Shown one piece after another: positions 1 through 12,261 of a DNA stretch of 64,000 nt. The stretch's first letter is position 1. Each line of letters begins with the position of its first letter. This DNA comes from Micrasema longulum (lineage: Eukaryota; Arthropoda; Insecta; Trichoptera; Brachycentridae). The DNA lies in contig JAGVSM010004888.1 in the NCBI GenBank assembly GCA_022494885.1, positions 1-64,000 on the forward strand. Reading direction: 5' to 3'. Both the position numbers and the translations under genes were made by a program. Under the pieces are notes generated by a model. The model saw only the letters and a list, made by a program, of their open reading frames with translations, did no database searches and was not told the DNA's origin.

Positions 1-94
1 TGCTTATTAAAATGCATGTCGTGTTGGTTTTATATTTTTGTGCAACAACTATGTTGAAGGTGTATAGTGGGTTTAACATGTTAGTTTGATTAGC

Positions 95-185
95 GTCCTG
101 ACAAAGAGACAAGTACGACTCAAAACCAGTAGACATAGAAAAGTCGGTAAGTGGTTACATACAAATATTTAATAACACATAGTAA
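95..185 (+). repeat. Decayed copy of a dispersed motif repeat (Penelope-like?)
   Basis: This stretch matches the reverse complement of 23590-23705: shared blocks run GAGAC..GTACG..CTC, AAACCAGT/AAACTGGT, GAAAA, GGTAAGTGGTTACA and AAATATTTAA. In the better copy the core reads CTGATGA...GAAAC; here it has decayed to CTGACAA...CAAAAC. The similarity is seen directly. The link to Penelope-like elements is inference from their known terminal hammerhead motifs. No open reading frame is attached. Confidence 0.5.
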
Positions 186-798
186 AATTTTGTAATGTAT
201 CCAAAATAAAACACGTTTATTGGATTTTAATTCTACTTTAGCTTATGTAGGAATCCTCAATTATTAAACGGCAATTATTTTTTGAAATATAAAGAAATTT
301 CGTAAATATTTAAGACAGTTTGAAAATGTCCTAACAAGACGAAACGCGTTCACAAAAAACCCTCTAAACTAAAAAATTAAATAGAATTAAAATCCAATAA
401 ACGAGTTTTATTTTGAAAACATGAGCAAATTTTATATGGAACTCTACCAATTATCTGCATACACAATAAATAAATCTAGTAAAATGTTTGACTTAAAGTT
501 AATGCTTGAAATATTAATGAGATTTCAGTTTGAAGGTTATACATTAAAGTTTCTGGATTTGATTAAAACTGTTTCTTGCCTTTATGTATAAAATGATTAA
601 GATAATATTATAAAGAGTCACTCACAATTTGTGTTTACGAAAATGTTTTTTCTTTTTCATAATAAGAAACGTTAAGAAATGTAAAAAACAGAAATATGAA
701 TTAAATTTATTGAATAAAGATGTATACTGCCAGAGACACAATATTTCAATATCACTCATGTATAAATCTGCAAATAAATGATCGGTTAGACCTCTACT

Positions 799-1050
799 TT
801 GATAAAACTTATTTGTCAGCATGCGTCGCACTTCGAGTATAAATACAAATTGATAAATGATTACAACACCAGGTTTACTAGTATGGAAGGGCTAGCTGTT
901 CCTAGATATTGTAATAAGTATAGCAAAAGGCCACTGCAATACAGTATACCTAAAATATTTAACATGTTACCAAACAATATTTACGAGTTAAATAAAGGAG
1001 TGAGACGTAGCTCAAATGATGGCTAATGGACAAAAAGCTTTTTGTATTAA
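799..1050 (+). pseudogene. LINE reverse-transcriptase C-terminal tail (fragment)
   Basis: The frame from 799 to 1026 reads HFEYKYKLIND..NTR, then VPRYCNKYSKRP and the motif PKIFNMLPNNIYEL. This is the extreme C-terminal layout of many insect Jockey/CR1-type LINE proteins, where a TR, a K-rich spacer and a 'KIFN.LP..I' block close ORF2. The same block occurs at about 43.4 kb (APKIFNDILPNI) and 58.6 kb (APKIFNMLLKD). Only some 75 residues remain, with no catalytic FADD box and no fingers or palm. It is a dead 5'-truncated copy. The clade call is tentative. Confidence 0.65.
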
Positions 1051-1059
1051 TGATAGTTT

Positions 1060-2600
1060 TAATTTGTAATAATATAATAATTTATAAAATATGGTACGAT
1101 ATTTAATGTTTTTGGCGTGAAATTATTAAAAATGTCGGTTGGTATTTTTTTTATTTGTTTATTTTTTCATACATATATTAATTTACATAGAAATATAATT
1201 TAAAAATACACTTTGGAAAAATACACCTTAAAATTAAGCTGTAACATGAATTGGAAAAATGCCCACAAAGGCTACAGCGTCTGAGCGTGGGCCATTCCTT
1301 TTTTAATTATTAAAAAAATTATAGTACATATATATGGTATGACATGACCATGAAAAGAAAGAAAAAAAATAAAACAATCTAAGCAATATATAAAAATCTG
1401 CTGACGAGTTGCCTGTTTACAATACAGTAGGGTTTAATTTTAAAGATTATTGCGTAAATATTTATGAAATATAAATTAAAAATATAATCAAATATTTGCA
1501 TATATGGTTTTAAATCAGAAATTTTATTAATTTAAAAAGTTGTGCTATATTATTTTTTAGTGTGTGCTACATAGTAAGGTTTTTCATAACCCAATCACAA
1601 AAAATCAATTTTATTCTAGAGATTCAGCAGAGTATTATTTTTTTACCGCGTGCGGAAGGATCAGATTCCGTTAATAGGAATGGCCCAAGGCATCCTTTGA
1701 GGAGACACATCAGAAAGCGGCCATTAGGAAAAATTACGACAAACGACCAACGAAAGTCGACAGACAAAGTAAAACAGTCGAATCAGCTATTTGTTACCAG
1801 TTCCGCCCCGAGTTTGATATTTCAGTATTTGTTAGGGTGAATTGGCGAAAATGACTTATTCAGAAAAATATTTACCGAGTTTGGAACTATCGGATTGTAA
1901 GACGAATGAACAACTTTAAGGTGAACATGTCAAATGTCATAATTGGCGCGCGTGCACCTAAAGATGTATGCATGTAGAGGAAGCGAGATTTAGCGTTCTA
2001 TACTGTCTGTATACCTCTACAGGGAAACGGCGTGGTGGATTGTTTTCTATTTTGTGATAAATACCTAAACCTATCATATGTGCATTCACATAAGCTTGCT
2101 GGGAATCTTTGGTAAACTTATAATCTGCCTGTTCAGCAATTTTTCCAGCTTTTAACTTTTATTTTTTTGTCCTTGTCGAAATATTTCAATTTTATCGACG
2201 TTTATTCTGTCACCATAACCAAAAAAGCAGTTATTTTCAACTGTCCTATTTTGAGATATGACACTTTTGAGTATATCTCAACTTTATGTTAATTAAAAAG
2301 AAAACTGTCATTTATTATTAGTAAAAACATAGTAGCTATGTCAATTGTTTCTAAAGCATATAACCTATGTGTGTCATATCGACACTGAGATTTTGTTTAT
2401 GAATCTATAGATAGATATAGCATTGTTAAAAAAAACTTAGAAACTAAGAAACATAAAATATTTGATATTGTTTTTCGTATGTAAATATTTTTCTCACTGC
2501 TCACTGCTTTAAATTAAATGGTTTAAATTTTTTTGAACAGCATTTTCTCATACTCATTTTTTGATGTTTGCAAAAAGTTACCCTATTGCATATTTTATTT
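1060..2600. other. No gene seen; AT-rich unique-looking DNA
   Basis: There is no recognisable protein or repeat here. A 92-codon open frame at 1562-1840 lies in a slightly GC-richer patch (about 1640-2050) and has no family resemblance or splice context I can support. The start of the stretch may hold the 3' UTR of the LINE tail at 0.8-1.05 kb. Confidence 0.4.
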
Positions 2601-2609
2601 TATTTATAC

Positions 2610-3125
2610 TTTATTTTATTTTATAACGTAGTATATGGCTAAGGACCAGTCATGTCATTGGTTGATTTATGTGGCCACTTTACACACTGTATAGCATTCA
2701 TCATTTAGCTTTGATAGATCATCTATATTTTTTCGTTATTCGTAACAATTATTGGTAAAAATATACAACAACATTGCTGAATTTAATCACAACGTCTTGT
2801 GGTGAATAAAGTCTGTGGCATTGCAATATATCACAGATGACATCGATTATTCTTAATAGAATATTTAAATAATAATTATTAAGATTATTGTCATTACTGT
2901 CATTCATTATCGCATTACTATAGAGATGGAGAACATAATGGAGTTGGAAGTATGGAAATCTAGGTATTTACAGGGTTTATGACCAGACTGGTTTATGTAG
3001 CCACATTCATCATTCTGGTTTGAACATTTTTTCCAGCTGTTGATTTTTGTGAAGGTAAAGAGTTTAATACTTAATTCATGTAAGTGAGATTAATCTGAAT
3101 GACCTTATGCTTAGACTTCCATTTT
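2610..3125 (+). mobile_element. FB repeat fragments (two partial copies)
   Basis: Blocks typical of the window's dominant repeat are visible: 'TGTGGCCACTTTACACACTG' near 2670, then from about 2922 'AGAGATGGAGAACAT', 'GGAAATCTAGGTATTTACAGG', 'CCAGCTGTTGATTTTTGTGAAG' and 'GTGAGATTAATCTGAATGA'. All are in the plus order seen in the 12.3-kb copy. The second fragment lacks most of the middle. No terminal duplication can be placed. Confidence 0.7.
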
Positions 3126-3384
3126 CTTATCTCAGTTGAAATTTGTCAAAAAAAAAAAAGAAAAAAAGAAAAAGCATTCTTATGGAGATTACATGTTTAT
3201 TGACCAGATAAATTATTATCGTTTCCCTAAACGCCTGCGGTCGATATGTATTTATCTACAAGACGTGGTCACCACGTTTATTAGTCTCTAGGGATACAAC
3301 CGTTGCCGTTGGAGCGATAAGCTTTCGCAATAGACAGCACTATGGAGCTTAATAACTCAATAGATTTCATCATACCCCTTTCCG

Positions 3385-3590
3385 CACCCAGTGGTGGGTG
3401 GAGTTTGATCATCTGTTACATGAAAGTAAGGTGATAAATCTTACGCTTCAGGTGCCAGCACAATAACAAGGAAGTATTGCATTAAAAAATTCTTTAAAAT
3501 CATTATTTTATGTCCATCCTGTAAGAAATCGAGCCAAGAAGCTCGAGAATGGTAGGCGAAGGCGTTAAATACTACACAGGGAAATTTAAG
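3385..3590 (-). mobile_element. SINE2 fragment (tRNA-derived)
   Basis: The stretch begins 'CCCCTTTCCGCACCCAGTGG', the reversed SINE2 3' end, and continues with 'GATCATCTGTTACATGAAAG' and 'CTTACGCTTCAGGTGCCAG'. The tRNA-like head, 'AAATCGAGCCAAGAAGCTCG..AATGGTAGGC', is badly worn. It sits among FB repeat copies. Confidence 0.7.
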
Positions 3591-3599
3591 TTGTTAATT

Positions 3600-5990
3600 C
3601 ATGCCATTTTTTGACAAATTAAGAAATATTATATTTTTATTAAATCAGTGTAACTATTTATAGTGACTGCGAAACGAAAGAAATACACCAGTGACCGATA
3701 TCACAATAGAGACGAAATTAATAACAACATATCTTAATTGAGAATGAATTAGGAAATCTTGGCGTTCAAAAGGCTTGCTACATGTCTTTGGCTAGTTTAA
3801 GTCGCACTTAAGTGATAGCAATTTAATTTAATTTGTGTAAAGTAAAATTATTTGGAAATCTAAAGTTTCGAGAATTTATAATTGAGTATCATAAATGCAT
3901 TTTTAAAGATGTCATCAATTGAGGGTATATCTAGTTGAAAAAAAATTTTGAAGGGTCAGTTCTAGGTTTTAGGGAGGATTTTTATGGCAATTAAAAGTGA
4001 GCCTAAATTTGTCTTGTAAACTCCTCCCCAGTCTATTATTCAATACTGTAAAATAGACTGTATGATTGCGTAGTAAACGGTTTTATATATTTTTTGGGGA
4101 TAAAATGTTTCTTCATTTAAAAAACATGTAAATAAGTTTCCTTACTATTATTATTAATTCAATGATTATGATTATTTATTTTATTTTGAAATCATATAAT
4201 TCATATGAATTACATTCCTAGGAGTTAATACAACTCAATTCGGATTTTTTTTTAAACACATATTTAGAACAATTAAGAAACAAAGCAAGTTTAAGATCTT
4301 TTTAACAAAACATTTCACTACAATATATAAACCCTAAAACTTTCTAACACAAATAAAATGAATGCATATAAAACGCTTTCAAGAATGGGGAAGTGGTAAA
4401 TCTAGGAATAAGGGAGATACGGTCGTTACTATCACATTTTATGCAAACGATGCACTTATAATTGAATGTTATTAACTACGCACACTACTAAAATCACTGT
4501 CAGTAACGGCGAGGCCCATTTTCATCTTTTCGAAGCTGTCAATAAACAAAATTTTTGATACTGGTCTGAAAGTAACCCACGCCAACTCAACTAAAATAAC
4601 TTGATTAAAATCGTGGATACGCATCAAAATGTGTCGAAATTCATGCAAAAACCTTAGAAAACGCCTGTCAATATATTATTTATGACGGCCACCATCTAGT
4701 TGATATAATTTTCATTCTTTATATATTTAATCAAAGCAGTCGGCATTTTACATTGTTCGATATTTTTTTTACAGTAATATTCTTTGATCCTTTATTACAG
4801 TCTGTTTAATTGAATATTAAAAGTGTAGCATTCCAGGATCAATTAACGTGGATTTAAACAAAATAAAAATACTGTTAAACGTTCAAGTGTAAATAAATAT
4901 ATAGAAAGAGCGGACGCCTTTACTATTTTGTAGAATAAAATAATATTTGTTAACAAAAAAAATTAACGAATCTTAAAAATTTCTTTAAACAAAAGCGACA
5001 AGTTGTTGAAAAGGAAATATCCCGAAAAGTTCTCGAAGAGCAAAAGTTTTCAAAATATCCTTATTTGTGGAAGATTCCAGATTTATAACTTCAGAAAAAC
5101 TAAACTGCTTATGGGGTTTTGTTCCTCTGAATATTTGACAATACGGGACATAATTAATTTCCATGGGGAATCAAGGGGTGTTCTTTTATTTTCTGTCACG
5201 TCACGGGGTACGTAAACTTGCTGATTTATTATATAGCGTGCATAAGTACTAAACAATTTCAAAGAATTAAAAAATCAAAACACCCTGTCTCCTGCAGTAA
5301 AAATTTTAACTTGAAATTCCATTTATCTTGTTGAAGATTAAATTCATACATTCAAATATAACATCAAATGTACAAGGTAGTATTTTACAGCTTTAAAGCT
5401 AAACGTTACTACAAACAATGACGGGCCCAAATGAAAAATGTACAAATCATAATGGCAACTTATGAATAAAAAAAATATACACATGAATTCCATCTTAATA
5501 TTAATATTAATATAATATTTTTTATTATTTAAAACATTTACATTTTTTTTTTTGATTGATATTCTATGTCATTATAATTTAATCTAATTAATTTTACTAC
5601 GAATTTTTATTGTGACTTAACACGGGCATAGCCTAAAAAGCCTTAATAGGTTCATTAATATTTAAACTAGTGTAATTTTGAATGAATAAATAAGTAAATA
5701 TTCGCAAAATCTTTTATTATTTCAGATATTTGTGCGATGTTGAAATTTCCCGAATCCATCACTATTTAACAGTAATACAAATACAGTACACATCCACTAA
5801 ATCCGTGTCAGTATTTGCGTAGATTACAGACCAACAAGAGATAGAGGCATATAACCTCTACCTTGATAATGGACACCGTAATGCGATCCAAAACGCTGGA
5901 AAAGAGTGCGAACGGCACACGGCATTTGAACGGCCGTAAAAAATAAGAAATTGAATGCATTGTAGATTATAGACGCATAAAACATAATTG
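3600..5990. other. No gene seen; AT-rich intergenic stretch
   Basis: Nothing with family resemblance was found on either strand. The 70-codon frame at 5003-5215 ends near 'GTCACGTCACGGGG' and has no recognisable domain. A patch at 5760-5960 is less AT-rich but shows no motif. Poly-A/T runs are common, as elsewhere. Confidence 0.35.
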
Positions 5991-5997
5991 CATATAC

Positions 5998-6090
5998 ATA
6001 TTTGTATGTATATGTGTGAATGTATGTAAATGTGTGAATGTATGTATATGTGTATGTATGTGAGTATGTGTATGAGTGTTTATAAGGGTA
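5998..6090. repeat. TATG/TGTG-rich microsatellite
   Basis: An imperfect run of TATG, TGTGAATG and TATGTATG units lies in a 90-base stretch. It explains the tyrosine/histidine/threonine-rich 117-codon minus-strand frame at 5824-6177, which is therefore not a gene. Confidence 0.85.
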
Positions 6091-6304
6091 CCCACGCGTA
6101 TGTGAATGTATATGGATATATAAATAAACATTTAATATGTTAGTTTGCCTTAGTACGGGTCTTCTCCTATTAGGCATTACTTTATTAAACTACTTTAACA
6201 TTTATTGACTTGAACTAAATTTGATAAATTACAACAAAGAGAAAAAACATTTTAAAATAGTAGATACGGACGTCTAGGTATTGGTCACCAGAATCCACCG
6301 TGAT

Positions 6305-6440
6305 CTTTATTTGTTGCAACGGAGAGGAAAAATATTTTTGAGAAGAGACGTGGAAGTCTATGCATTTACAGAGCTTATGACCGGTCATTGGCTTGTTTAA
6401 GTGGCCAGTTTACACACTGTATAATATTCAGCATTCCGCT
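6305..6440 (+). mobile_element. FB repeat, left arm
   Basis: The arm starts 'TTTGTTGCAACGGAGAGG' and continues 'AAGTCTATGCATTTACAGAG', 'GGTCATTGGCTTGTTTAAGTG' (shortened here) and 'TTTACACACTGTATAA'. It breaks off where LINE alpha begins. The matching right arm lies at about 7030-7170, just past the LINE tail, so the two may be one FB copy split by the LINE. Confidence 0.75.
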
Positions 6441-7038
6441 TATTCAGCTTATATTGACCATATCGAGTCTGTCCAACACCGTTTTCTAAGAAAAATGGCA
6501 TGGTTACTCGGATTACAAAGGGGTAATTATTCCGATTTTTAAATAGAGCATTCTCTTCATCTGTCTTTATTGGAGAAATGTAAAAGTGAGCTGGACCTTA
6601 TATGCATTTTCAAAATACTTAATGCTATAAGTGATGTCCCATCTCTGTTGAAATCAATTTCTTTTCATGTTCCCAACCACGTCACCAGAAGTTAAAAAAG
6701 AGCAACCTTTTTTTTATGCCTCAATGTCCAGAATGTGTACATTAGTTAATTCATCACACAACTTGGAACTATTCGGCATAGATCTTCCGGCGTTTCGTAG
6801 ATCTCTTTGCGACTAAAACAGTGTGGGATGAAGTTGGTTTGGCATGGTTTTGCTCGAAGTCTTATGACTTTCGTTTTTATGAATATATTGTATACCATTA
6901 TTGTATTGCCCTTGTTTGTCTTTGTCACATAGTTTTATGTTCTTTTTGTTCAATTTCTTGTATTCATATTTTTTCATGTAACTGTTATAATTGGCTTAGG
7001 CCGTATATATAATAAATAAAAAAAAACATAAAAAAAAT
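6441..7038 (+). mobile_element. LINE alpha, 5'-truncated 3' end with AATAAATA tail
   Basis: Conceptual translation with stops gives SAYIDHIESVQHRFLRKMAW, then LSLLEKCKSELDLICIFKIL and SLLKSISFHVPNHVTR. This is the thumb/C-terminal part of a Jockey/CR1-like ORF2, where IE.VQ.RFLR and F.VP...R are typical. At least two in-frame stops show it is dead. The 3' UTR ends 'TTGGCTTAGGCCGTATATAT' followed by AATAAATAAAAAAAA. The second copy at 14.73-15.16 kb shares this UTR and tail. No RT catalytic region remains. Confidence 0.8.
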
Positions 7039-7170
7039 GTTCAAACTAGATTTCCACATTCCGTTCTCAAAAATGTTTTCCCTCTCTGCTGCAAGAAATT
7101 TAGATCGAAATTACTCCAGGAGGAAATCGAGCTTGTCTACAAACATTTGGACAAACTAAAAATATTTATT
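7030..7170 (-). mobile_element. FB repeat, right arm
   Basis: The order is reversed relative to 6305-6440: 'TTCCACATTCCGTTCTCAAA', 'TGTTTTCCCTCTCTGCTGCA', then 'CTACAAACATTTGGACAAAC'. It resembles the right arm of the full copy at 22.7-23.2 kb. Confidence 0.7.
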
Positions 7171-7584
7171 TAAAATATTCCGGACAAGTTGTATTTATAA
7201 CCGGATATAAAGTAGCAAGAATACCAACAGTAAAAAAAACCTATTCAAGATATTTTATTTTCATTAAACTATCGTAAATCTAAATTATTCTTTCATACAT
7301 TAATTTAAAATTTTTGTTCACGTTCACATAAAGGAAAATGTAAGCAAGGAAAAGCAAAGAAAGGTGCAGTATTTTAGAGAAGAAAACTATTTTGCATTAC
7401 AGTTTGACGCAGAATTCCTCTTACGACGTTAGGGAAATTACAAAATTTTAAAAAGTGCATTAAAATGAACTAAGCCATTGAAAACTTTGAATTAGAAAAT
7501 ACATATTATATATTACATAAGAAATAATATTATTAAAAAATAATGGCTAAAAAGGTATACTTTCTCTTCTGATTTATTATTTTT

Positions 7585-8565
7585 GTCTATTGTATTTTTA
7601 TTTATTTATTTAATCCAACATATAATACAAATACATAGTTTACAAAAAAAATGTATACAAAAGGTACATTCAATATAATTTCCTTTTATTTATGGATATA
7701 GCCAATCCATTGGCCCGCAGGCACGTTCCGGAGTGTCAGTGTATTACTGATTATATACAATCATAATAGTACACACTTTCACATCAATTGTTGTGTAAAA
7801 ATTCAAAAGAAATATGGAAAAAGATTCTAAAACATACCTAAATACATAAAACGAGAAAGGATTTTCAAGAAATTAAAATTATATTCTGATATATCAAACA
7901 TATTTCTCAGCTTCCTAGTCTTTTAAGCAATCCATTCATGGACAAGAGTTTTCATAACATTGTTTTTTATTTTGTTTACCGATATGTCCATACTTAAAAA
8001 GTAGTATAGCTTAGGGGCCAGAAAATTATAGTACCTTTTTCTGTAATTCGTTTTTTCTTTTGGAGCAGAAGTATGGTTTTTTCTCTTTGTCTAGTGCCGT
8101 AAATTTGTTGTCCGTCATTATGTCTATTAGACTTTTGATAAAAGTGTCTCGAAAGTGTCTCAAAATTGTCTTTATGTAGATTTGCCTTATATCTAGTACT
8201 GGAAATTCTGTAAAAAGTCTGTATGTAAAGTATTGGTAATACTTTTTGTTGGTTACTCTTAGTAAGGCTTTTTGTGTTTTCGATATTGGCTCTAATGTGG
8301 TTTTACTTATTTCTCCCCATCCTATTATTCCATAACTGATATTTGATTGTGCTAGAGCATAGTATACATGAATTAAATTAGTTTTTTTAGAATGTTTCTA
8401 ATGTTTTAAAAAAGATGTAATTTTTCTTAGTTTGGTTGCTGTCTTATCTACGTGTATGTTCCATCTTAAGAAACTATTAATGTGAATACCTAAATTTTTG
8501 GTTTTGTTTACATTTTCCATAGTTTGGCAGATATCTTGATTATTTTTTTTTTTTATTTCAGTTAA
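7585..8565 (-). pseudogene. LINE ORF2 C-terminal relic with 3' UTR and (AAAT)n tail
   Basis: Read on the minus strand from about 8520, the text gives KNLGIHINSFLRWNIHVDK, then a short frameshifted stretch, YYALAQSNISYGIIGWGEIS, TQKALLRVTNKK, and RLFTEFPVLDIRQIYIK. This is the classic end of the RT domain in CR1/Jockey-like LINEs: K.LGI.I...L.W..H, YGI..WG, QK..LR and F.VL.LRQ. Stops follow at about 8040 and beyond. The 3' end is a reversed (TTTA)n run at 7590-7612, giving AAAT repeats in the sense direction. The copy is 5'-truncated with no FADD box. The 58.2-kb copy (YGKIGWGSIN, ILDVRQLY) belongs to the same protein group. Confidence 0.85.
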
Positions 8566-11180
8566 AGTTTAAGATCAATTTTTACTTTCAAATAAATCAA
8601 AAGTATTTTTGTTTATTTTTTCTACGTACACAGTTTTATGTTTATTAATCAGTTTTTCTTATTTTAAAATTAAAACACATGATCATAATTTTGCTACACC
8701 ACTGCATTATTAAATATATTATTTTTATTACATTTTGATGCGTATTAGTTTTTATAATGTATTTTGCATATGATTTGTATTATAATATTAATAAATCTAT
8801 TTATGTATATTATCCATCCTCACTTAATACGGAACCATCTAGAAGTCGGCACATGAAAATTAATGATTGTGTATTAATAGAATTCTGTATCCAGAGGTAG
8901 GGGGAATTTTGACAAAATGATATTCGAATATTCTTTTTCTGTTACTTTCTCGTAAATGCTTCTTTGATACTGTACGAAAAAGACCGAACTAAAATCGATT
9001 AAACCGACGTTTTTTTTGTCCCGTTTTTTGCATACTAAAACTAAACTGATTTGGTTGTTTTTTGAAAAAAAGAGTTTTTTTGTCAATGTTGTTTTTCAGT
9101 TAAGCAATATTATTTATCATATTTGTGAGCCTATCCGAAGACGGCAGATAAAACTGTCCGTTTCTTTGAGTTTTTGGATGATCCTAGCTTTCATAAGAAA
9201 AAAATCATCAAAAAAGCTAAACAATGGAGACACGCTTATAGTTAATAATGTGTAAAAAAAATGGTGCTCTAGTACTATATTCAGGGAAAAAATACGGGAA
9301 TACGTTTGAATGATGAAAAGTCAGACCGCGTATCTTCTGAATTATAAATCAATAAATATAACACTAATGCCTTATCACCAAGTGACAAAGTATTAGTTAT
9401 TAGATTACTGGGAAGAAATTTAATTAATATTTGAACCTAATTGTATAAAATATTTTTAACTTGCATTAAAAAAGACTCTTATAGATCAGATATTAAAAAC
9501 ATCACTTACTAGTTATGACGATTGAACTGTTAATTCTATAGCGACAGTTAGGTAAATATCTAAAGAATGCAGTTGTAGAAATTTTTCAAATGCAGGAACT
9601 TACGTTAAAAGACGCCAAATTGCATTTTTTCCGTGCTCTGTGCGCCTTTTTTTATGAAATTTTATTATAATATATATTTTCAACACATTTTTAAACATTG
9701 TTTGTAAAATAATTATTTCATAATTCCATATTAAATAATATAAACTTTCACTGTAGTTTAATCAAACTTTGGGGATATTTCGAAACGCTAGAGCCGCCTG
9801 TCTCCATAAAATATTATATTGGAGTTACACACGGCCGGCGGAGTTACAATATTAAATGATGAATTCGTCAGTAGTTGCAGTCAAATACTATGAGCTGGAC
9901 TTACGTCGGCGTCAGTTTGAATTGTATTTGTTTAAAAAAAATATATGTTGGGATGTGGGATTGTATAAGTACATAAAAACTAGCGTCGTTTTTGTTTTAG
10001 GCTTTAAACTGACCTGTAAAAAATATTGCATATGTAAATTATAACTTACTGAGCTCTGATAGTCTTCTGGGTCCGTTTTCTAATTAATTCTAATTAAATT
10101 TTATCTACAAAGTAAAATACATTTTTTGTATGAAAAGTAGAATTTGTTAACATTTATTTTTAAACATTTTCAATTACAGGTTACCGATGAAGATACTTTG
10201 AATTTTCATACAAACAAACACATTTTCGTACATTTATATCGATGTTAGCTCATACCGTTTCGATATGTACCGATAGAGGTAGAGTTTATAATCGCGGTCC
10301 TAATTTAACTAAATCATGAAATAATATAAAATAAGAGGACACCACGTGAAACTGTTATCGATCTTTAAATGTCATTTCCAAATTAATCCTTTATACTATT
10401 TATGTAACGAGTAATCATCGGCACTGACCCAGGTAATAGAGTACCGTTTTAACGGTTACAATTGTAGGTATTCATCTATTCCTTTATTTGTGAAGGTCTA
10501 ATTTTCTTTGTCAATAGACAGTTGAGGATTCAAAGGGCAGATCGTCTTTTTAACACTATGAATAAATATTCAACTTGAGTTCTAAGGTTTTGATTACGTA
10601 TAACATTTCTGTAATGAATATTCAGACAGTGCTAAGTGCAGTCAGGGCGGATGTTGGATAATGAAAAGTCTGATTATAAAAAATGCACTTTGTATAATGA
10701 GAACAGCATTGCAATAATCTAAGGAGAAGTGAAATGTTTGCCAGTATTCTTGACAAGTATTTCTTCGTCCAAGGGATTACAAGCTTGGGATGGCATTAAG
10801 ATCAAGAATTTGAATATTCATAGATAGCCATGAATCAGAAATACCTAAATCAAGATGATTTAAATTAGTACCTATTTAAAAAAATCTCGTAAATAAAATA
10901 AATAGACACCAAAATACTCTACAAAAGTTTTTTGCTGGATTAATAGTAAATAAGGCTTATATATAAACGAATGACGACATAATATTATTTTTATTAAACT
11001 AAAACATGCCTAAGGTGTTTAAAAGGTCTTGTGGCTTCATTTCAGATCCGCAAATTGCAAAAATAATTATAATTTTTTCAGTTTTATTGAAGGGTAAATG
11101 ATTTATTTTTCAAAAATTATGTGAATCCAAAATAATCGCATTTGTTTCTTAGAATTAAAATTTACTGCTTTCAATGCCTC
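8566..11180. other. No gene seen; AT-rich DNA
   Basis: No domain, RNA gene or repeat could be supported. The frames at 8874-9255 and 9856-10044 are short and low in complexity. Small GC-richer islets near 9780-9850 and 10250-10300 show nothing recognisable. Confidence 0.35.
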
Positions 11181-11184
11181 TATC

Positions 11185-11525
11185 GTCGTCAGAGCAAACT
11201 AAATATTTATAAGGCGCGTTCCACCTATACATACTGTAGGTGCGGCGCATCCCTTGACTATTTGAAAATAATAATACTTAGTTTATTATTAAAAATATTA
11301 CACGAAAATCTTCAAATACTATTAAAATTATCTTATTCCGTTTTTCCTGTCAAGGTACTGAATATTTAGGTACCTTGGCCTTTGAATCTGGATAATATTC
11401 TTCATTTAAAGTCTAGTCCAAATGATCGAATTTCCGCGCCTGCGCACAAAGATTCATAGCGTTGTCATATTGCTTTACAAGACTCATATAGATAAGAGCA
11501 TCCAACTTCTGTAATGCAAAGAAAA
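11185..11525 (+). repeat. Dispersed repeat R330, copy 1
   Basis: The reverse complement of 26460-26850 aligns along this stretch. Shared blocks include 'CCATACATACTGTRGRTGCG' (as CTATACATACTGTAGGTGCG here), 'GGCGCATCCCTTGA', 'AGGTACCTTGGCCTTTGAAT', 'TTCTTCATTTA', 'GCGCAC', 'CGTTGTCATATT' and 'ATAAGAGCATCC'. No clear terminal inverted repeat or protein is visible, so the class is unknown. Confidence 0.75.
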
Positions 11526-11584
11526 TATGGCATAAAAATTTTAAGAGTGTATTGTAGAAATTTGGCCAAAATTTAAGAGCATCT

Positions 11585-11735
11585 AGAGTTTTAGGTACTT
11601 TTAGAAAATTTAATATATATAGGATGCTACGCAGTGTGTAAAGTAGTAACTGAAACCAGTCAATAACATGTCAAACGCTCTGTAAATGCCTAGGTTTCTA
11701 TATTCCCTTCTATTAAATGTTGTTCATCTCTGCAT
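11585..11735 (-). mobile_element. FB repeat fragment, right arm
   Basis: 'CGCAGTGTGTAAAGTAG', 'CTCTGTAAATGCCTAGG', 'TATATTCCCTTCTATTAAAT' and 'TGTTCATCTCTGCATTAATA' follow the right-arm order of the 39-kb and 51-kb copies. The left arm is missing. Confidence 0.75.
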
Positions 11736-12149
11736 TAATATATTAATCACAGATAAACAGAAAACCGAGTTTTTACTCTACAGTTTTATCTGACATGAAT
11801 GATTAGAAGCCATTTTTAATATTCGTAAACGAAAAAATGACGAAATTTATCATAGATGCATAGTTCATATCGCGTCTGTGGTAATTTTGATGCAAAGTTT
11901 GCACTATAAAAACTATGCTGCATGACGTGATTGATACAGCGTCACCGTCAAAGGGATGAATAATGTCGGTGGTGCAGCTAACTTTTATCTCCACTCCAGA
12001 CTGTGGCGGTTTGGAATTGGCGGATATTAATCACAACGTAGTGATCAAACAGGGTTAAAAGCAAAACCTAGCGCCCATTTATAGACCCCACCGTGGTTTG
12101 GACGTTTCGCACTTTATCTTAAAAGGCATACATGCCAAAATTAGATTAT

Positions 12150-12215
12150 TTCATCACCATCATCATCATCAAACCCTCACCTGCACCCATGGTGCATAGA
12201 GAACTGTAATGAATT
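12150..12215 (-). mobile_element. SINE2 3'-end stub
   Basis: An (ATC)n tract followed by 'CCTGCACCCATGGTGCATAG' matches the reversed SINE2 tail seen whole at 44.45 kb. Nothing further of the element is present. Confidence 0.6.
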
Positions 12216-12261
12216 TAGATAGTTGTAAAAGAAACTTTGACAACTAGTTATAATTAACAAA

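Noticed and set aside
5270..5300. ACACCCTGT word as a Tc1/mariner end, with a similar word near 35300
   Set aside because: No partner inverted end or TA duplication was found at either place.
5824..6177. 117-codon minus-strand frame rich in Tyr, His, Thr
   Set aside because: It is the translation of a TATG/TGTG microsatellite; no conserved domain or start context.
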